DNA of 64,000 nt from Pseudomonas fluorescens (GTDB taxonomy: Bacteria; Pseudomonadota; Gammaproteobacteria; Pseudomonadales; Pseudomonadaceae). This document shows, piece after piece, positions 1-9,160 of the stretch. Position numbers and translations under genes: made by a program. Location of the stretch: the NCBI RefSeq assembly GCF_900636825.1, contig NZ_LR134318.1:5007501-5071500 (forward strand), in the 5' to 3' direction. The stretch's first letter is position 1, and every line of letters starts with the position of its first letter. Below the pieces are notes generated by a model that worked only from the letters and a program-made list of their open reading frames with translations, searched no databases and was not told the origin of the DNA.

Positions 1-351
1 CGGCTCGGTTTTAAGCGAGCCCGCATTCGCCGCCGGATCGCCCTTGTCGGTGCCGAACTCATAGAAGTTGTTGTAGTGCGTCGCGTCTTTGTAAGGCGTA
101 ATCGCCTCGTCCTTGACGTTGACCGCGCCCCACTGGGTAGAAGTGAGCTTCTCGGCGAACCAGCCCGGCGCCTTGCCCGGTTCGACATCAGCATAGCGAG
201 CGCTATCGTCGGCCAGCGTCCAACGCGGCAGGCTGCTGGCAGCGATACCTGCAGCAGTGGCACCCAATAACTGGCGGCGCGAGAGGTAGATGGATTCAGG
301 CGTGACATCCGACTCATTGCAGTCAGACGCTTTGGGGATTTTGATCAACAT
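1..351 (-). CDS. msrP: MsrP, protein-methionine-sulfoxide reductase catalytic subunit (N-terminal part only)
   Basis: This is the first 117 codons of a gene that runs off the left edge. MsrP is a periplasmic molybdopterin enzyme that repairs oxidised methionines, taking electrons from the membrane heme protein MsrQ. The translation opens with MLIKIPKASDCNES and carries a twin-arginine export signal at about residues 25-31 (SRRQLLG) followed by an alanine-rich stretch. The conserved YNNFYEFG motif that lines the cofactor site lies near residue 93. The ATG at 351-349 is the first in frame and gives the expected signal length. The msrQ gene, if present, lies outside the window. The family call is firm from the motif pair. 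Confidence 0.9.
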   Translation of the reverse strand, partial: MLIKIPKASDCNESDVTPESIYLSRRQLLGATAAGIAASSLPRWTLADDSARYADVEPGKAPGWFAEKLTSTQWGAVNVKDEAITPYKDATHYNNFYEFGTDKGDPAANAGSLKTEP

Positions 352-414
352 GGCAACTCCGCAGCTTTGGAGGACAGATGCACCCATAGACTGCGGAGTA
401 TGCGCGAAATTACA

Positions 415-1272
415 TCACTCGGCTTTTTTGTGCCGACGTAGACGCAACAGGTACTGCACGGGGCCGGAAGCTGCATAGGCAAGGAACACCAGCAGCAGAA
501 TGCGCGGCGGATCGCTGAACACCACGGCGAACACCAACACCACGGCAAGAATCGCCACGAATGGCACGCGCCCTTTGAGATCCAGCTCCTTGAAGCTGTT
601 GTACTTGATGTTGCTGACCATGAGCATGCCGGCCGCTGCCACCATCAGCGCAACGAGGAACGACATCTTCGAACCCTGGATGCCGTAATCGCTGAACGCC
701 CAGACAATACCCGCCACCACACCGGCCGCCGCTGGACTGGCCAAGCCGATGAAGTAGCGTTTGTCCGCCGTGCCGACCTGGGTATTGAAACGCGCCAGAC
801 GCAACGCTGCACCGGCGACATAAATGAAGGCGACCATCCAGCCGACCTTGCCCATATCCCCCAGCGCCCAACCGAAGGCCAGCAACGCCGGCGCGACACC
901 GAACGCGACCATGTCCGACAGCGAGTCGTACTCGGCGCCGAATGCGCTTTGTGTGTTGGTCATGCGCGCCACACGACCATCGAGGCCGTCGAGCACCATG
1001 GCGACGAAAATCGCGATCGCGGCGAACGCAAAATACTTGCTCGCATTCACCGAGTCGCCGGCGCTTAGCGCGGCCTGGGCGCTCATCGAATTGATGATGG
1101 AATAGAAACCTGCAAACAGGTTGGCAGTGGTGAACAGGTTCGGCAGCAGATAGATACCACGATGCCGGACTTTACGACCTTCTGCGTCATGCCCTTCTTC
1201 GATGTGTTCATCGATGGGCAGCAGGCTTTCGGCGTCAGAAGCCTTGTTCGGCTCTTCGGGACGTTCGCTCAT
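415..1272 (-). CDS. pssA: CDP-diacylglycerol--serine O-phosphatidyltransferase
   Basis: PssA makes phosphatidylserine from CDP-diacylglycerol and L-serine, the committed step to phosphatidylethanolamine, in the inner membrane. The 285-residue product has a hydrophilic, acidic N-terminus of about 40 residues and then several membrane helices. The CDP-alcohol phosphatidyltransferase signature D-G-x2-A-R-x8-G-x3-D-x3-D is complete (D98, G99, A102, R103, G112, D116, D120). It is therefore the integral-membrane type, not the PLD-like type of E. coli. I place the start at MSERPEEP because AAGG lies 8 bases upstream; an ATG two codons earlier leaves almost no spacing. It is downstream of ilvC on the same strand but separated from it by a terminator. 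Confidence 0.93.
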   Translation of the reverse strand: MSERPEEPNKASDAESLLPIDEHIEEGHDAEGRKVRHRGIYLLPNLFTTANLFAGFYSIINSMSAQAALSAGDSVNASKYFAFAAIAIFVAMVLDGLDGRVARMTNTQSAFGAEYDSLSDMVAFGVAPALLAFGWALGDMGKVGWMVAFIYVAGAALRLARFNTQVGTADKRYFIGLASPAAAGVVAGIVWAFSDYGIQGSKMSFLVALMVAAAGMLMVSNIKYNSFKELDLKGRVPFVAILAVVLVFAVVFSDPPRILLLVFLAYAASGPVQYLLRLRRHKKAE

Positions 1273-1374
1273 GGACATTACCTTGCAACGGTTTGAAGAA
1301 ATTCGACAGGTGCTTGAGGACGACAGATCGGCCACAAACGCTGCAGCTTTATACCAGAACCACCGGCTCAAACG

Positions 1375-1401
1375 AAAAAACGCGGCCGAGGCCGCGTTTT
1401 T
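1375..1401 (-). terminator. Rho-independent terminator after ilvC
   Basis: A perfect hairpin with arms CGCGGCC (1381-1387) and GGCCGCG (1390-1396) is flanked by six A on the left and five T on the right. Read on the minus strand it is a GC stem followed by a U run, about 20 bases after the ilvC stop. It would end the ilvINC transcript before pssA. Confidence 0.85.
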
Positions 1402-1419
1402 CGTACAAGGAGCGACGAC

Positions 1420-2436
<1,017 letters not shown>

Positions 2437-2481
2437 GAATTTCCCCTTATATCCGGCCATTCAGGCCATACGCTAATTGGT

Positions 2482-2973
2482 TTAGATGCTGAGTACTTTG
2501 TCGCCGCGGGCAATGCCGGTCACGCCGCTACGGACGGTTTCCAGGATCGATGCGGTGCCGATGGACTGAATGAAGCTGTCGAGCTTGTCGCTGGTACCGG
2601 TCAACTGAACGGTATACACGCTGGCGCTGACGTCGACGATCTGTCCACGGTAAATATCGGTGGTGCGTTTGATCTCGGCGCGCTGGGCGCCAGTGGCCTT
2701 GACCTTGACCAGCATCAGTTCGCGCTCGATGTGAGCGCTTTCCGACAGGTCCACCAGCTTGACCACTTCGATCAGCTTGTTCAGGTTTTTGGTGATCTGC
2801 TCGATGACTTCATCGTGACCCACGGTGGTCAGCGTCAGACGCGACAGGGTCGGGTCTTCGGTCGGAGCCACAGTCAGGCTTTCGATGTTGTAGTTGCGCT
2901 GCGAGAACAGGCCGACTACGCGAGACAGAGCGCCGGGTTCGTTTTCCAGAAGCAGGGAAATAATGTGCCGCAT
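2482..2973 (-). CDS. ilvN: Acetolactate synthase 3 small (regulatory) subunit
   Basis: The 163-residue regulatory subunit binds the catalytic subunit and confers valine feedback inhibition. It starts MRHIISLLLENEPGALSRV, which is the ACT-domain ligand site. A second ACT-like C-terminal domain follows, with MLVKVKATGAQRAEI near residue 85. The start codon follows the ilvI stop by two bases, so translation is almost certainly coupled and equimolar. The gene is also called ilvH; length and order match that family. Confidence 0.96.
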   Translation of the reverse strand: MRHIISLLLENEPGALSRVVGLFSQRNYNIESLTVAPTEDPTLSRLTLTTVGHDEVIEQITKNLNKLIEVVKLVDLSESAHIERELMLVKVKATGAQRAEIKRTTDIYRGQIVDVSASVYTVQLTGTSDKLDSFIQSIGTASILETVRSGVTGIARGDKVLSI

Positions 2974-2975
2974 GA

Positions 2976-4700
2976 TTAAGTACGCTCCGTCTTGCTCAGC
3001 CACATATCGCGCATGGAGCCGTCTTTGATCTGCATCGGGTAGACGTGCTCGCTGGTGTCGACCGCAACATCAATGATCACCAGGCGATCTTTCATGGCGA
3101 ACGCTTCGGCCATCTGCGACTTCAAATCCTTCGACTCGGTGATGCGTACACCAACGTGGCCGTAGGCTTCAGCGAGCTTGATGAAGTCGGGCAGCGATTC
3201 CATGTAAGAGTGCGAGTGACGGCTGCCGTAGCTCATGTCCTGCCATTGGCGAACCATGCCCAGCACACCATTGTTGAGAATGACGATCTTCACCGGCAAG
3301 CCGTATTGCAGGCAGGTAGACAGCTCCTGGATGTTCATCTGGATACTGCCTTCGCCGGTGACGCAGGCAACGTCGTCGTCCGGGAAGCTCAGTTTGATGC
3401 CCATCGCGGCTGGCAGACCGAAGCCCATCGTGCCCAGGCCACCAGAGTTGATCCAGCGGTTCGGCTTGTTGAACGTGTAGTACTGCGCAGCGAACATCTG
3501 GTGCTGACCAACGTCGGAGGTCACAAAGGCGTCGCCCTTGGTCACTTCGCAGAGGGTTTCGATCACGGTCTGCGGCTTGATCTTGCTGCCGTCACCCTTT
3601 TCATAAGGGAACAGGCCGCGATCACCGCGCCATTCATCCACCTGCTTCCACCAACTGGCGACGGACTCCTTGTTCGGGGTCTCGCCGATTTCCTTGAGGA
3701 TCGCGACCATTTCGGTCAGGACGCTCTCCACCGGACCCACGATCGGCACGTCGGCCTTGATAGTCTTGGAGATCGACGCCGGGTCGATGTCGATGTGAAT
3801 GATCTTGGCGTTCGGGCAGAATTTCGCCGGGCCGTTGATCACGCGATCATCGAAACGCGCGCCGACCGCAAGGATCACGTCGGCATGGTGCATCGCCAGG
3901 TTGGCGGTGTAGCTGCCGTGCATGCCGAGCATGCCGATGAACTGGCGATCAGTTCCCGGGAAAGCGCCCAGGCCCATCAAGGTGTTGGTCACTGGCAGAT
4001 TGAGCATTTTCGCCAGTTCAGTCAGCGGTGCGGAACCATTGCCGAGGATCACGCCGCCGCCGGAGTACAACACGGGGCGCTTGGCCGCCAGAAGCATTTC
4101 TGCAGCCTTGCGGATCTGCCCGGAGTGACCGCGAACGGCCGGGCTGTAGGAACGCAGCTTGGCTTTTTTCGGGAAGATGTATTCGAACTTCTCGGCCGGG
4201 TTGGTCATGTCTTTCGGAATATCGACCACGACCGGGCCCGGACGACCGGATTGCGCCAGGTAGAAAGCCTTCTTCATGACTTCCGGGATTTCCGAAGCGT
4301 GCTTGATCATGAAGCTGTGCTTCACGATAGGCCGAGAGATGCCGATCATGTCGGTTTCCTGGAACGCGTCGGTGCCGACCATGGTGCTTGGCACCTGACC
4401 GGAAATGATCACCATTGGAATCGAGTCCATATAGGCCGTGGCGATACCGGTGATGGCGTTTGTGGCGCCTGGACCGGAAGTCACCAGAACCACGCCGGCT
4501 TTACCGGTGGCACGAGCGTAGCCGTCAGCCATATGGGTCGCCGCTTGTTCGTGACGAACCAGGATGTGATTCACTTCCGGCTCTTTGAACAGGGCATCGT
4601 AAACATGCAGGAGAGCACCACCCGGGTACCCGTAGATATATTTGACGCCTTCGTCACGCAAAAAGCGGACGAGCATCTCACCGCCAGATAAAAGCTCCAC
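2976..4700 (-). CDS. ilvI: Acetolactate synthase 3 catalytic subunit
   Basis: The thiamine-diphosphate enzyme condenses pyruvate with pyruvate or 2-oxobutyrate, the first step of branched-chain amino acid synthesis. The 574-residue product has the catalytic glutamate at E51 (RHEQAATHMADG). Three domains follow the family order: PYR, central FAD-binding and PP. The ThDP/Mg motif reads GEGSIQMN rather than the common GDG form; ilvI proteins of pseudomonads, as I recall them, share this. The start is GTG, giving VELLSGGEML, with GAGG eight bases upstream; longer frames upstream lack a ribosome site. It is the first gene of the operon. Confidence 0.96.
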   Translation of the reverse strand: MELLSGGEMLVRFLRDEGVKYIYGYPGGALLHVYDALFKEPEVNHILVRHEQAATHMADGYARATGKAGVVLVTSGPGATNAITGIATAYMDSIPMVIISGQVPSTMVGTDAFQETDMIGISRPIVKHSFMIKHASEIPEVMKKAFYLAQSGRPGPVVVDIPKDMTNPAEKFEYIFPKKAKLRSYSPAVRGHSGQIRKAAEMLLAAKRPVLYSGGGVILGNGSAPLTELAKMLNLPVTNTLMGLGAFPGTDRQFIGMLGMHGSYTANLAMHHADVILAVGARFDDRVINGPAKFCPNAKIIHIDIDPASISKTIKADVPIVGPVESVLTEMVAILKEIGETPNKESVASWWKQVDEWRGDRGLFPYEKGDGSKIKPQTVIETLCEVTKGDAFVTSDVGQHQMFAAQYYTFNKPNRWINSGGLGTMGFGLPAAMGIKLSFPDDDVACVTGEGSIQMNIQELSTCLQYGLPVKIVILNNGVLGMVRQWQDMSYGSRHSHSYMESLPDFIKLAEAYGHVGVRITESKDLKSQMAEAFAMKDRLVIIDVAVDTSEHVYPMQIKDGSMRDMWLSKTERT

Positions 4701-5099
4701 GTTGTTCACCTCTAAAACGCCAGAATACCGTCCACACAAAAGGGGCGGGTCTTAATAGGTTTACTTCTCGGCAGAGCATGAGCGACGGTGGTCGCCGACT
4801 ACGTCAGCACTGACTGAGCAAGTATTGGGATCGTCCCAAGTGTTGCGGGCCTTTCCCACCCAGCGCGAGGTAACGCGTTGCGGGTGTAACAGGTCGGCGC
4901 GGATGTGCGCCTCATGATCTACCGAGTGGGTCTGCTTCTGGCAGTCCCTCTACAGCGGACTTTGGATTCTTCTGTTTCGCCCTCTGCAAGTCAAGTCGTC
5001 TGTGTGGTTAATTGTGGGTAAGCACATGAGAACGCAAGAAAAAACCTGAAAACCGCTACTCTGTTAGCGTCAATTGCGCAATTTTGCCAAGGAATCAGC
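4701..5099 (-). promoter_or_regulatory. Leader and promoter region of ilvINC
   Basis: No gene of normal size lies in these 399 bases between ilvI and the divergent DUF4124 gene. On the minus strand there is a 25-codon frame (5027-4950, starting MCLPTINHTD) about 250 bases before ilvI. It is not rich in Ile, Val or Leu, so a classical attenuator peptide is not evident. A perfect hairpin TTGGGA-3-TCCCAA lies at 4825-4839, within the likely untranslated leader. No T run follows it, so it is not a simple terminator. Confidence 0.45.
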
Positions 5100-5516
5100 A
5101 TGCGAACGCTCCTCTTCACCCTGCTGATCGGCCTCAGCCCCTGGTGCTCGGCCGCTCAAATCTACAAATGGGTCGATGCCCAAGGTGTCACCCACTTCGA
5201 CGCACAGCCGCCGCAGGGTCAGCCGTCCACCACCGTACAAACGCCCTCCTCGCCTCCACCGAAACCGGCGCCGATGCCCGGCAGCGGCGCACTCGGCGAT
5301 CAGAAAGCCATTGATGTCAAGGTGAAGAAACAGGTCGCCGAGCAGCAGGCGCAGCTCAAGCAGTTTTGTGAACAGGCACGCACAAACCTGGCGCAAATGC
5401 AGAATAATCCGCGCTTGCGTGAGGAGGTCGAGGGGGATTTGAGACGCCTGGATGATGCGCAGCGTCAGGAGCGCATCGTCGAAGCACAGAAACAAATCGC
5501 GCAGAATTGCGAATAA
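5100..5516 (+). CDS. DUF4124 domain-containing secreted protein
   Basis: The 138-residue protein has a Sec signal peptide of about 20 residues ending in CSAAQ. The DUF4124 signature follows: IYKWVDAQGVTHFDAQPPQG at about 21-40. A proline-rich linker leads to a charged, Gln/Glu-rich C-terminal helix (about 75-138) that looks like a coiled coil. The family is common in the periplasm of gammaproteobacteria and its function is not known. AAGGA lies six bases before the ATG. It stands alone between the ilv leader and a REPIN. Confidence 0.85.
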   Translation: MRTLLFTLLIGLSPWCSAAQIYKWVDAQGVTHFDAQPPQGQPSTTVQTPSSPPPKPAPMPGSGALGDQKAIDVKVKKQVAEQQAQLKQFCEQARTNLAQMQNNPRLREEVEGDLRRLDDAQRQERIVEAQKQIAQNCE

Positions 5517-5521
5517 ACATC

Positions 5522-5606
5522 TGTAGGAGCTGCCGAAGGCTTCGATCTTTTGATCTTGATCTTCAAAAACCAGATCAAAAGATCGCCGCCTTCGGCAGCT
5601 CCTACA
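5522..5606. repeat. REPIN, family A (GTAGGAGCTGCCG type)
   Basis: Two copies of the motif TGTAGGAGCTGCCG...GATCTTTTGATC face each other with the TGTAGGAGC heads outermost. They lie between the convergent DUF4124 and yqcC genes. One arm carries TTCGATC where the family usually has CTGCGATC, so the arms differ slightly. Confidence 0.85.
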
Positions 5607-5617
5607 TTGATCCGGTG

Positions 5618-5953
5618 TCAGCGCGAGGCGCTGATCAGCAGATCAAACTCTTTGAGCAGCACCTGCAACTGGCGATCCTTGCCGCCAAGGTTGCGTTGGG
5701 CAAAAACCATCTCGGCCATTTCCTGAATGCCCGAGGCATTGGGCAGCGGTAGATCCTGCTCGAGGATGATCTTCATGCGCGGCAGGAAGATCCATTGCAG
5801 CCACTGCTCGAAGTCCAGCGTATCGACCGAAAACGGCTCGACACTGCTCAGGGCTTCGGCTGATGGCTGCACTTCATCCCACCAGCCTTGGGTGCGCAGT
5901 TCGCGCTCGATCAGCAATAGCTGGTCGGCGATTTTCGGAAAACGGCGATCCAT
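5618..5953 (-). CDS. yqcC: YqcC family protein
   Basis: This is a small all-helical soluble protein of 111 residues. Motifs typical of the family are visible: DTLDFEQWLQWIFLPRMK in the middle and AEMVFAQR near the C-terminus. Family function is not established. The ATG at 5953-5951 overlaps the TGA of the preceding lipoprotein gene by one base, so the two are translationally coupled. A GTG one codon earlier is possible. The context is a short operon next to mrcB. Confidence 0.85.
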   Translation of the reverse strand: MDRRFPKIADQLLLIERELRTQGWWDEVQPSAEALSSVEPFSVDTLDFEQWLQWIFLPRMKIILEQDLPLPNASGIQEMAEMVFAQRNLGGKDRQLQVLLKEFDLLISASR

Positions 5954-6702
5954 CACAGCGAGACCTTGGCCTTTTGCCGCGCCAGCGCAGCACCGGCGGA
6001 ATCACCTTGTTTCTCACGCGCCTGAGCGATGATTTCCCACAAGCTCGCTTGCAGGTCCGGACGCCCGTTGGCCATGGTCAGCGCACGCCGGGCGAACTGC
6101 TCGGCCTGCGGCGCATCGCCTTGGGCCATTCGTACTTGCGCCAGACGATAAAGCACTTGCGGCTCGCGCGGAGCGACACGCTGGGCACGTTCCAGGCTTG
6201 AGGATGCACCGTTGAGATCGCCACCAGCCTGTTGCTGTTGAGCAGTGGTCAGCAACGCGAGCACCGGACCATCCAGTTGCTCGTCGGCGGACAAGCCACC
6301 ACCGCTGCTGGCGGAGGGAATGCCGCTAGGCGACGAAGGCATGCTGTAGCTGCCGGAACTGGCCGGCGCTGAGTCCGCTGGCGAAGGCGTGTACGGTCCC
6401 GACGTGATGCCGCCGGAGGACGGGCCCGGCACGATTGGCGCAGAGCTGATGGGTGTCGACACGGCGGCACCGCCGCCAGGCACCATCACCACCACACCGG
6501 TATCGCCCTGCGGAATCGCCTGAGTCTGGCCTTGCACCGGGCGCTTGACCGTGGTCTGGCGGAAACCGCCATTGGCGCCGATGCGTTCGCTGTTGGACAC
6601 AGCCGTCCCCGAATCCACCACCGGAATCGAACCACGCTGTACGGTGGAGCAACCGCTGAGCAAAGCCACGGCAGTCACCGCTGGAATCAACCACTTGTTC
6701 AC
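5953..6702 (-). CDS. lpoP: TPR outer-membrane lipoprotein, probable PBP1b activator LpoP
   Basis: The 249-residue precursor has a lipoprotein signal with lipobox LLSGC (lipidated Cys18). A low-complexity Pro/Ser/Gly linker follows (about 60-135), long enough to reach from the outer membrane. The C-terminus contains two or three TPR-like helices (about 145-245, with DLNGASSSLERAQRVAPREPQ). In P. aeruginosa the TPR lipoprotein encoded beside ponB is LpoP, which activates PBP1b; position, lipobox and TPR fold all match here. It starts with GTG preceded by AGAGGG. It follows mrcB by 16 bases. The identity with LpoP is inferred from synteny and architecture. Confidence 0.82.
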   Translation of the reverse strand: MNKWLIPAVTAVALLSGCSTVQRGSIPVVDSGTAVSNSERIGANGGFRQTTVKRPVQGQTQAIPQGDTGVVVMVPGGGAAVSTPISSAPIVPGPSSGGITSGPYTPSPADSAPASSGSYSMPSSPSGIPSASSGGGLSADEQLDGPVLALLTTAQQQQAGGDLNGASSSLERAQRVAPREPQVLYRLAQVRMAQGDAPQAEQFARRALTMANGRPDLQASLWEIIAQAREKQGDSAGAALARQKAKVSL

Positions 6703-6718
6703 TTGAAACCCTCTTTGC

Positions 6719-9043
6719 TTAATTCATCCAGCCCTTGACCCAATCCATCACCGACTCCGGCGAGGCAGGCGTTTCGCCCGAACACGCCGCGCCGGGTGGC
6801 GGTTCGCTGCCGCGAATATACGGCATCTGCACGGCTCCCGGGCAGTTGGCATCGGAGCCCTGTCCGGTCCGCGAATCTACCCACGCCTGGACGACGTTAT
6901 CCGGCTGCGGCATGTCCAGCGGCAGCGGGTCGGCCTTGCGCATGAAACTGGTCCAGACCTGCAACGCACCGGTGGCACCGGTAAACGGCGTTTTGCCGTT
7001 ATCGTCGCGCCCCAGCCAGACCACCGCCAACAGATCCTGACTGAAACCGGCGAACCAGCTATCGCGCGAATCGTTACTGGTACCGGTCTTGCCCGCCAGC
7101 GTCAGGGTCTTGGGCAGCACGTTGTAAACCGAACTGCCGGTACCTTCACGCATCACTCGCTGCATGGCGTTCTGGATCAGGTAAATGGAGGCCGGATCGA
7201 AACGCTGCTCGATCTGGAACGGATAACGCTTGAGCGGCTCGCCCTCAGCGGTCAACACACTGCGGATGCCACGCATCGGCGTATTGAAACCACCGTTGGC
7301 CAGCGTCTGGTACATGGTCGCCACTTCGATCGGCGTCATGCCGCCGGCACCCAGCAGCATGGACGGGAACGCCGGGAACTCACGGGTGACGCCCAGGCGA
7401 CCGAGAGTCTTGAGCACGTTCGGCACGCCGACTTCCAGGCCCAGACGCGATGTCGACAAGTTGTAGGAGTGCGCCAGGCCCTGATAGAGGAACACCGTGC
7501 CATGGGAACGCCGATCGTAGTTCTGCGGCTTCCACACTTGGCCATTTGCGCCTTTCACCGACAATGGGTCATCCGACAGCCAACTGGTGAGCGTGTACTG
7601 GCTCGGCTTTTCCAGCGCCGTCAGATAAACCGCCGGCTTGATCAACGAGCCGATCGGCCGCACCGCATCCAGTGCGCGGTTGAAACCCGCGTAACTGGCC
7701 TGACGACTGCCGATCATCGCCTGAACTTCGCCGGTTTCCGGGTTGGTCACGACCATCGCCGCTTCGACGTCATCGGAGCCCTTGCGCCCAGCCAGACGTT
7801 TGAATGTATCGTTGACCGAAGCTTCGGCCTTCATCTGCAGAATCGGATCGAAACTGGTGAAGATGCGCAGGCCCTCTTCGGTCAAGTCTTCGTCGCGGTA
7901 ATCTTCGCGCAACTGACGTTTGACCAGATCGATAAAACCGGGGAACGAGCTGTCAGCGAGCTTGCCGCGCGTGGTCACGCCCAGCGGCATTTTCTTCGCC
8001 GCTTCGACCTGTTCCGCCGTCGCCACGCCTTGCTGCTCAAGCACGTCGAGCACCAGGTTACGTCGCTCCAGCGCGCGTTCCGGGTTACGACGCGGATTGT
8101 AATAGGACGGGCCTTTGACCATGCCGACCAGCATCGCGACCTGGTGCAGTTTCAGTTCGGACAACGGTTGGCCGAAGAAGAACTGACTCGCCAGACCAAA
8201 GCCGTGCACCGCTCGCTGGCCATCCTGACCGACGAAGACTTCGTTGAGGTAAGCCTCAAGAATTTCCTTTTTGTCGTAATGCAGCTCGAGCAACATCGCC
8301 ATCATCGCTTCGGTGAGCTTGCGGGTCAGGCTGCGTTCGCTGGTCAGGTAGAAATTCTTCACCAACTGTTGGGTCAGCGTACTGCCGCCCTGAGTCATCT
8401 TGCCGCCAGAAGTGTTGACCCAGACGGCCCGGGCGATCGACTTCGGCGACACGCCCCAATGGCTGTAGAAATCGCGGTCTTCGACGGCGACCAGAGTTTC
8501 CAGCAGATATGGCGGGGCCTGATCGAGTTTGATCAGAATCCGGTCTTCGAGATTTTTCGGGTAAATGCCGCCGATCATCAGCGGTTCGAGACGCACCACG
8601 GACAATTTCGAGCCGTTGGTCGCCGATAATTCAGCCACGTAATCGCCGGAGAAACGCACGCGCACCGGCTGTGCTTTCTCCAGCCCTTCATAGAACTGGA
8701 AGCCGCGGGTGTTCAGATCGACAGTGTTGCCGTTGACCGCAGCGGCACCCGGGCCGTTGCTCACAGCTTCGCGGCGATAACCGAGGGCATCGAGTTCAGT
8801 GAGGAAGTCGTCCTTGCTGAGCTTTTGTCCGACGAACAGCTCAAGCGGCCGCGCGTAGACCTTGGCCGGGATAGTCCAGCGCTTGCCGGAGAACTTCTCC
8901 TGCACCACGGCATCGAGGTAAACGGCAAAGCCGGCCAGCACCACAAGGCCGACCAGACTGAGTTTAATGGCCCAGCTCAACCACGGGCTGAGGCCCTTGG
9001 CTGGTGGTTTTTTCTTCGTACGGGGGGATCGGGATCGAGTCAT
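6719..9043 (-). CDS. mrcB: Penicillin-binding protein 1B, bifunctional transglycosylase/transpeptidase
   Basis: This class A PBP of 774 residues polymerises and cross-links peptidoglycan. A basic cytoplasmic tail with RTKKKPPAKG precedes one membrane helix (about 25-45). The UB2H-like region follows, then the GT51 domain with catalytic Glu188 in EDRDFYSHWG and STLTQQLVKN at 221-230. The transpeptidase domain has S466-x-x-K469, SYN at 527-529 and KTG at 652-654. All catalytic residues are present. It is the promoter-proximal gene of mrcB-lpoP-yqcC, and its ATG at 9043 is divergent from the kinase gene at 9161. P. aeruginosa calls it ponB. Confidence 0.96.
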   Translation of the reverse strand: MTRSRSPRTKKKPPAKGLSPWLSWAIKLSLVGLVVLAGFAVYLDAVVQEKFSGKRWTIPAKVYARPLELFVGQKLSKDDFLTELDALGYRREAVSNGPGAAAVNGNTVDLNTRGFQFYEGLEKAQPVRVRFSGDYVAELSATNGSKLSVVRLEPLMIGGIYPKNLEDRILIKLDQAPPYLLETLVAVEDRDFYSHWGVSPKSIARAVWVNTSGGKMTQGGSTLTQQLVKNFYLTSERSLTRKLTEAMMAMLLELHYDKKEILEAYLNEVFVGQDGQRAVHGFGLASQFFFGQPLSELKLHQVAMLVGMVKGPSYYNPRRNPERALERRNLVLDVLEQQGVATAEQVEAAKKMPLGVTTRGKLADSSFPGFIDLVKRQLREDYRDEDLTEEGLRIFTSFDPILQMKAEASVNDTFKRLAGRKGSDDVEAAMVVTNPETGEVQAMIGSRQASYAGFNRALDAVRPIGSLIKPAVYLTALEKPSQYTLTSWLSDDPLSVKGANGQVWKPQNYDRRSHGTVFLYQGLAHSYNLSTSRLGLEVGVPNVLKTLGRLGVTREFPAFPSMLLGAGGMTPIEVATMYQTLANGGFNTPMRGIRSVLTAEGEPLKRYPFQIEQRFDPASIYLIQNAMQRVMREGTGSSVYNVLPKTLTLAGKTGTSNDSRDSWFAGFSQDLLAVVWLGRDDNGKTPFTGATGALQVWTSFMRKADPLPLDMPQPDNVVQAWVDSRTGQGSDANCPGAVQMPYIRGSEPPPGAACSGETPASPESVMDWVKGWMN

Positions 9044-9160
9044 GGCGGCGGATTATACGCACTTTATTCAGACTCAACAGGAGCGCTCCGAGGTTTGCGT
9101 CAGGCGGGCAAGCAGCCATAATGGCCGCCTCGAATTTCCCACGTCTCTGAAGGATCACCC

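Noticed and set aside
3045..4691. 548-codon plus-strand frame opposite ilvI
   Set aside because: Wholly antisense to a full-length conserved gene, with His/Arg/Val-rich composition typical of shadow frames.
4950..5027. 25-codon minus-strand frame as an attenuator peptide gene
   Set aside because: It has no run of regulatory Ile/Val/Leu codons and no terminator hairpin with T run behind it; kept only as an observation.
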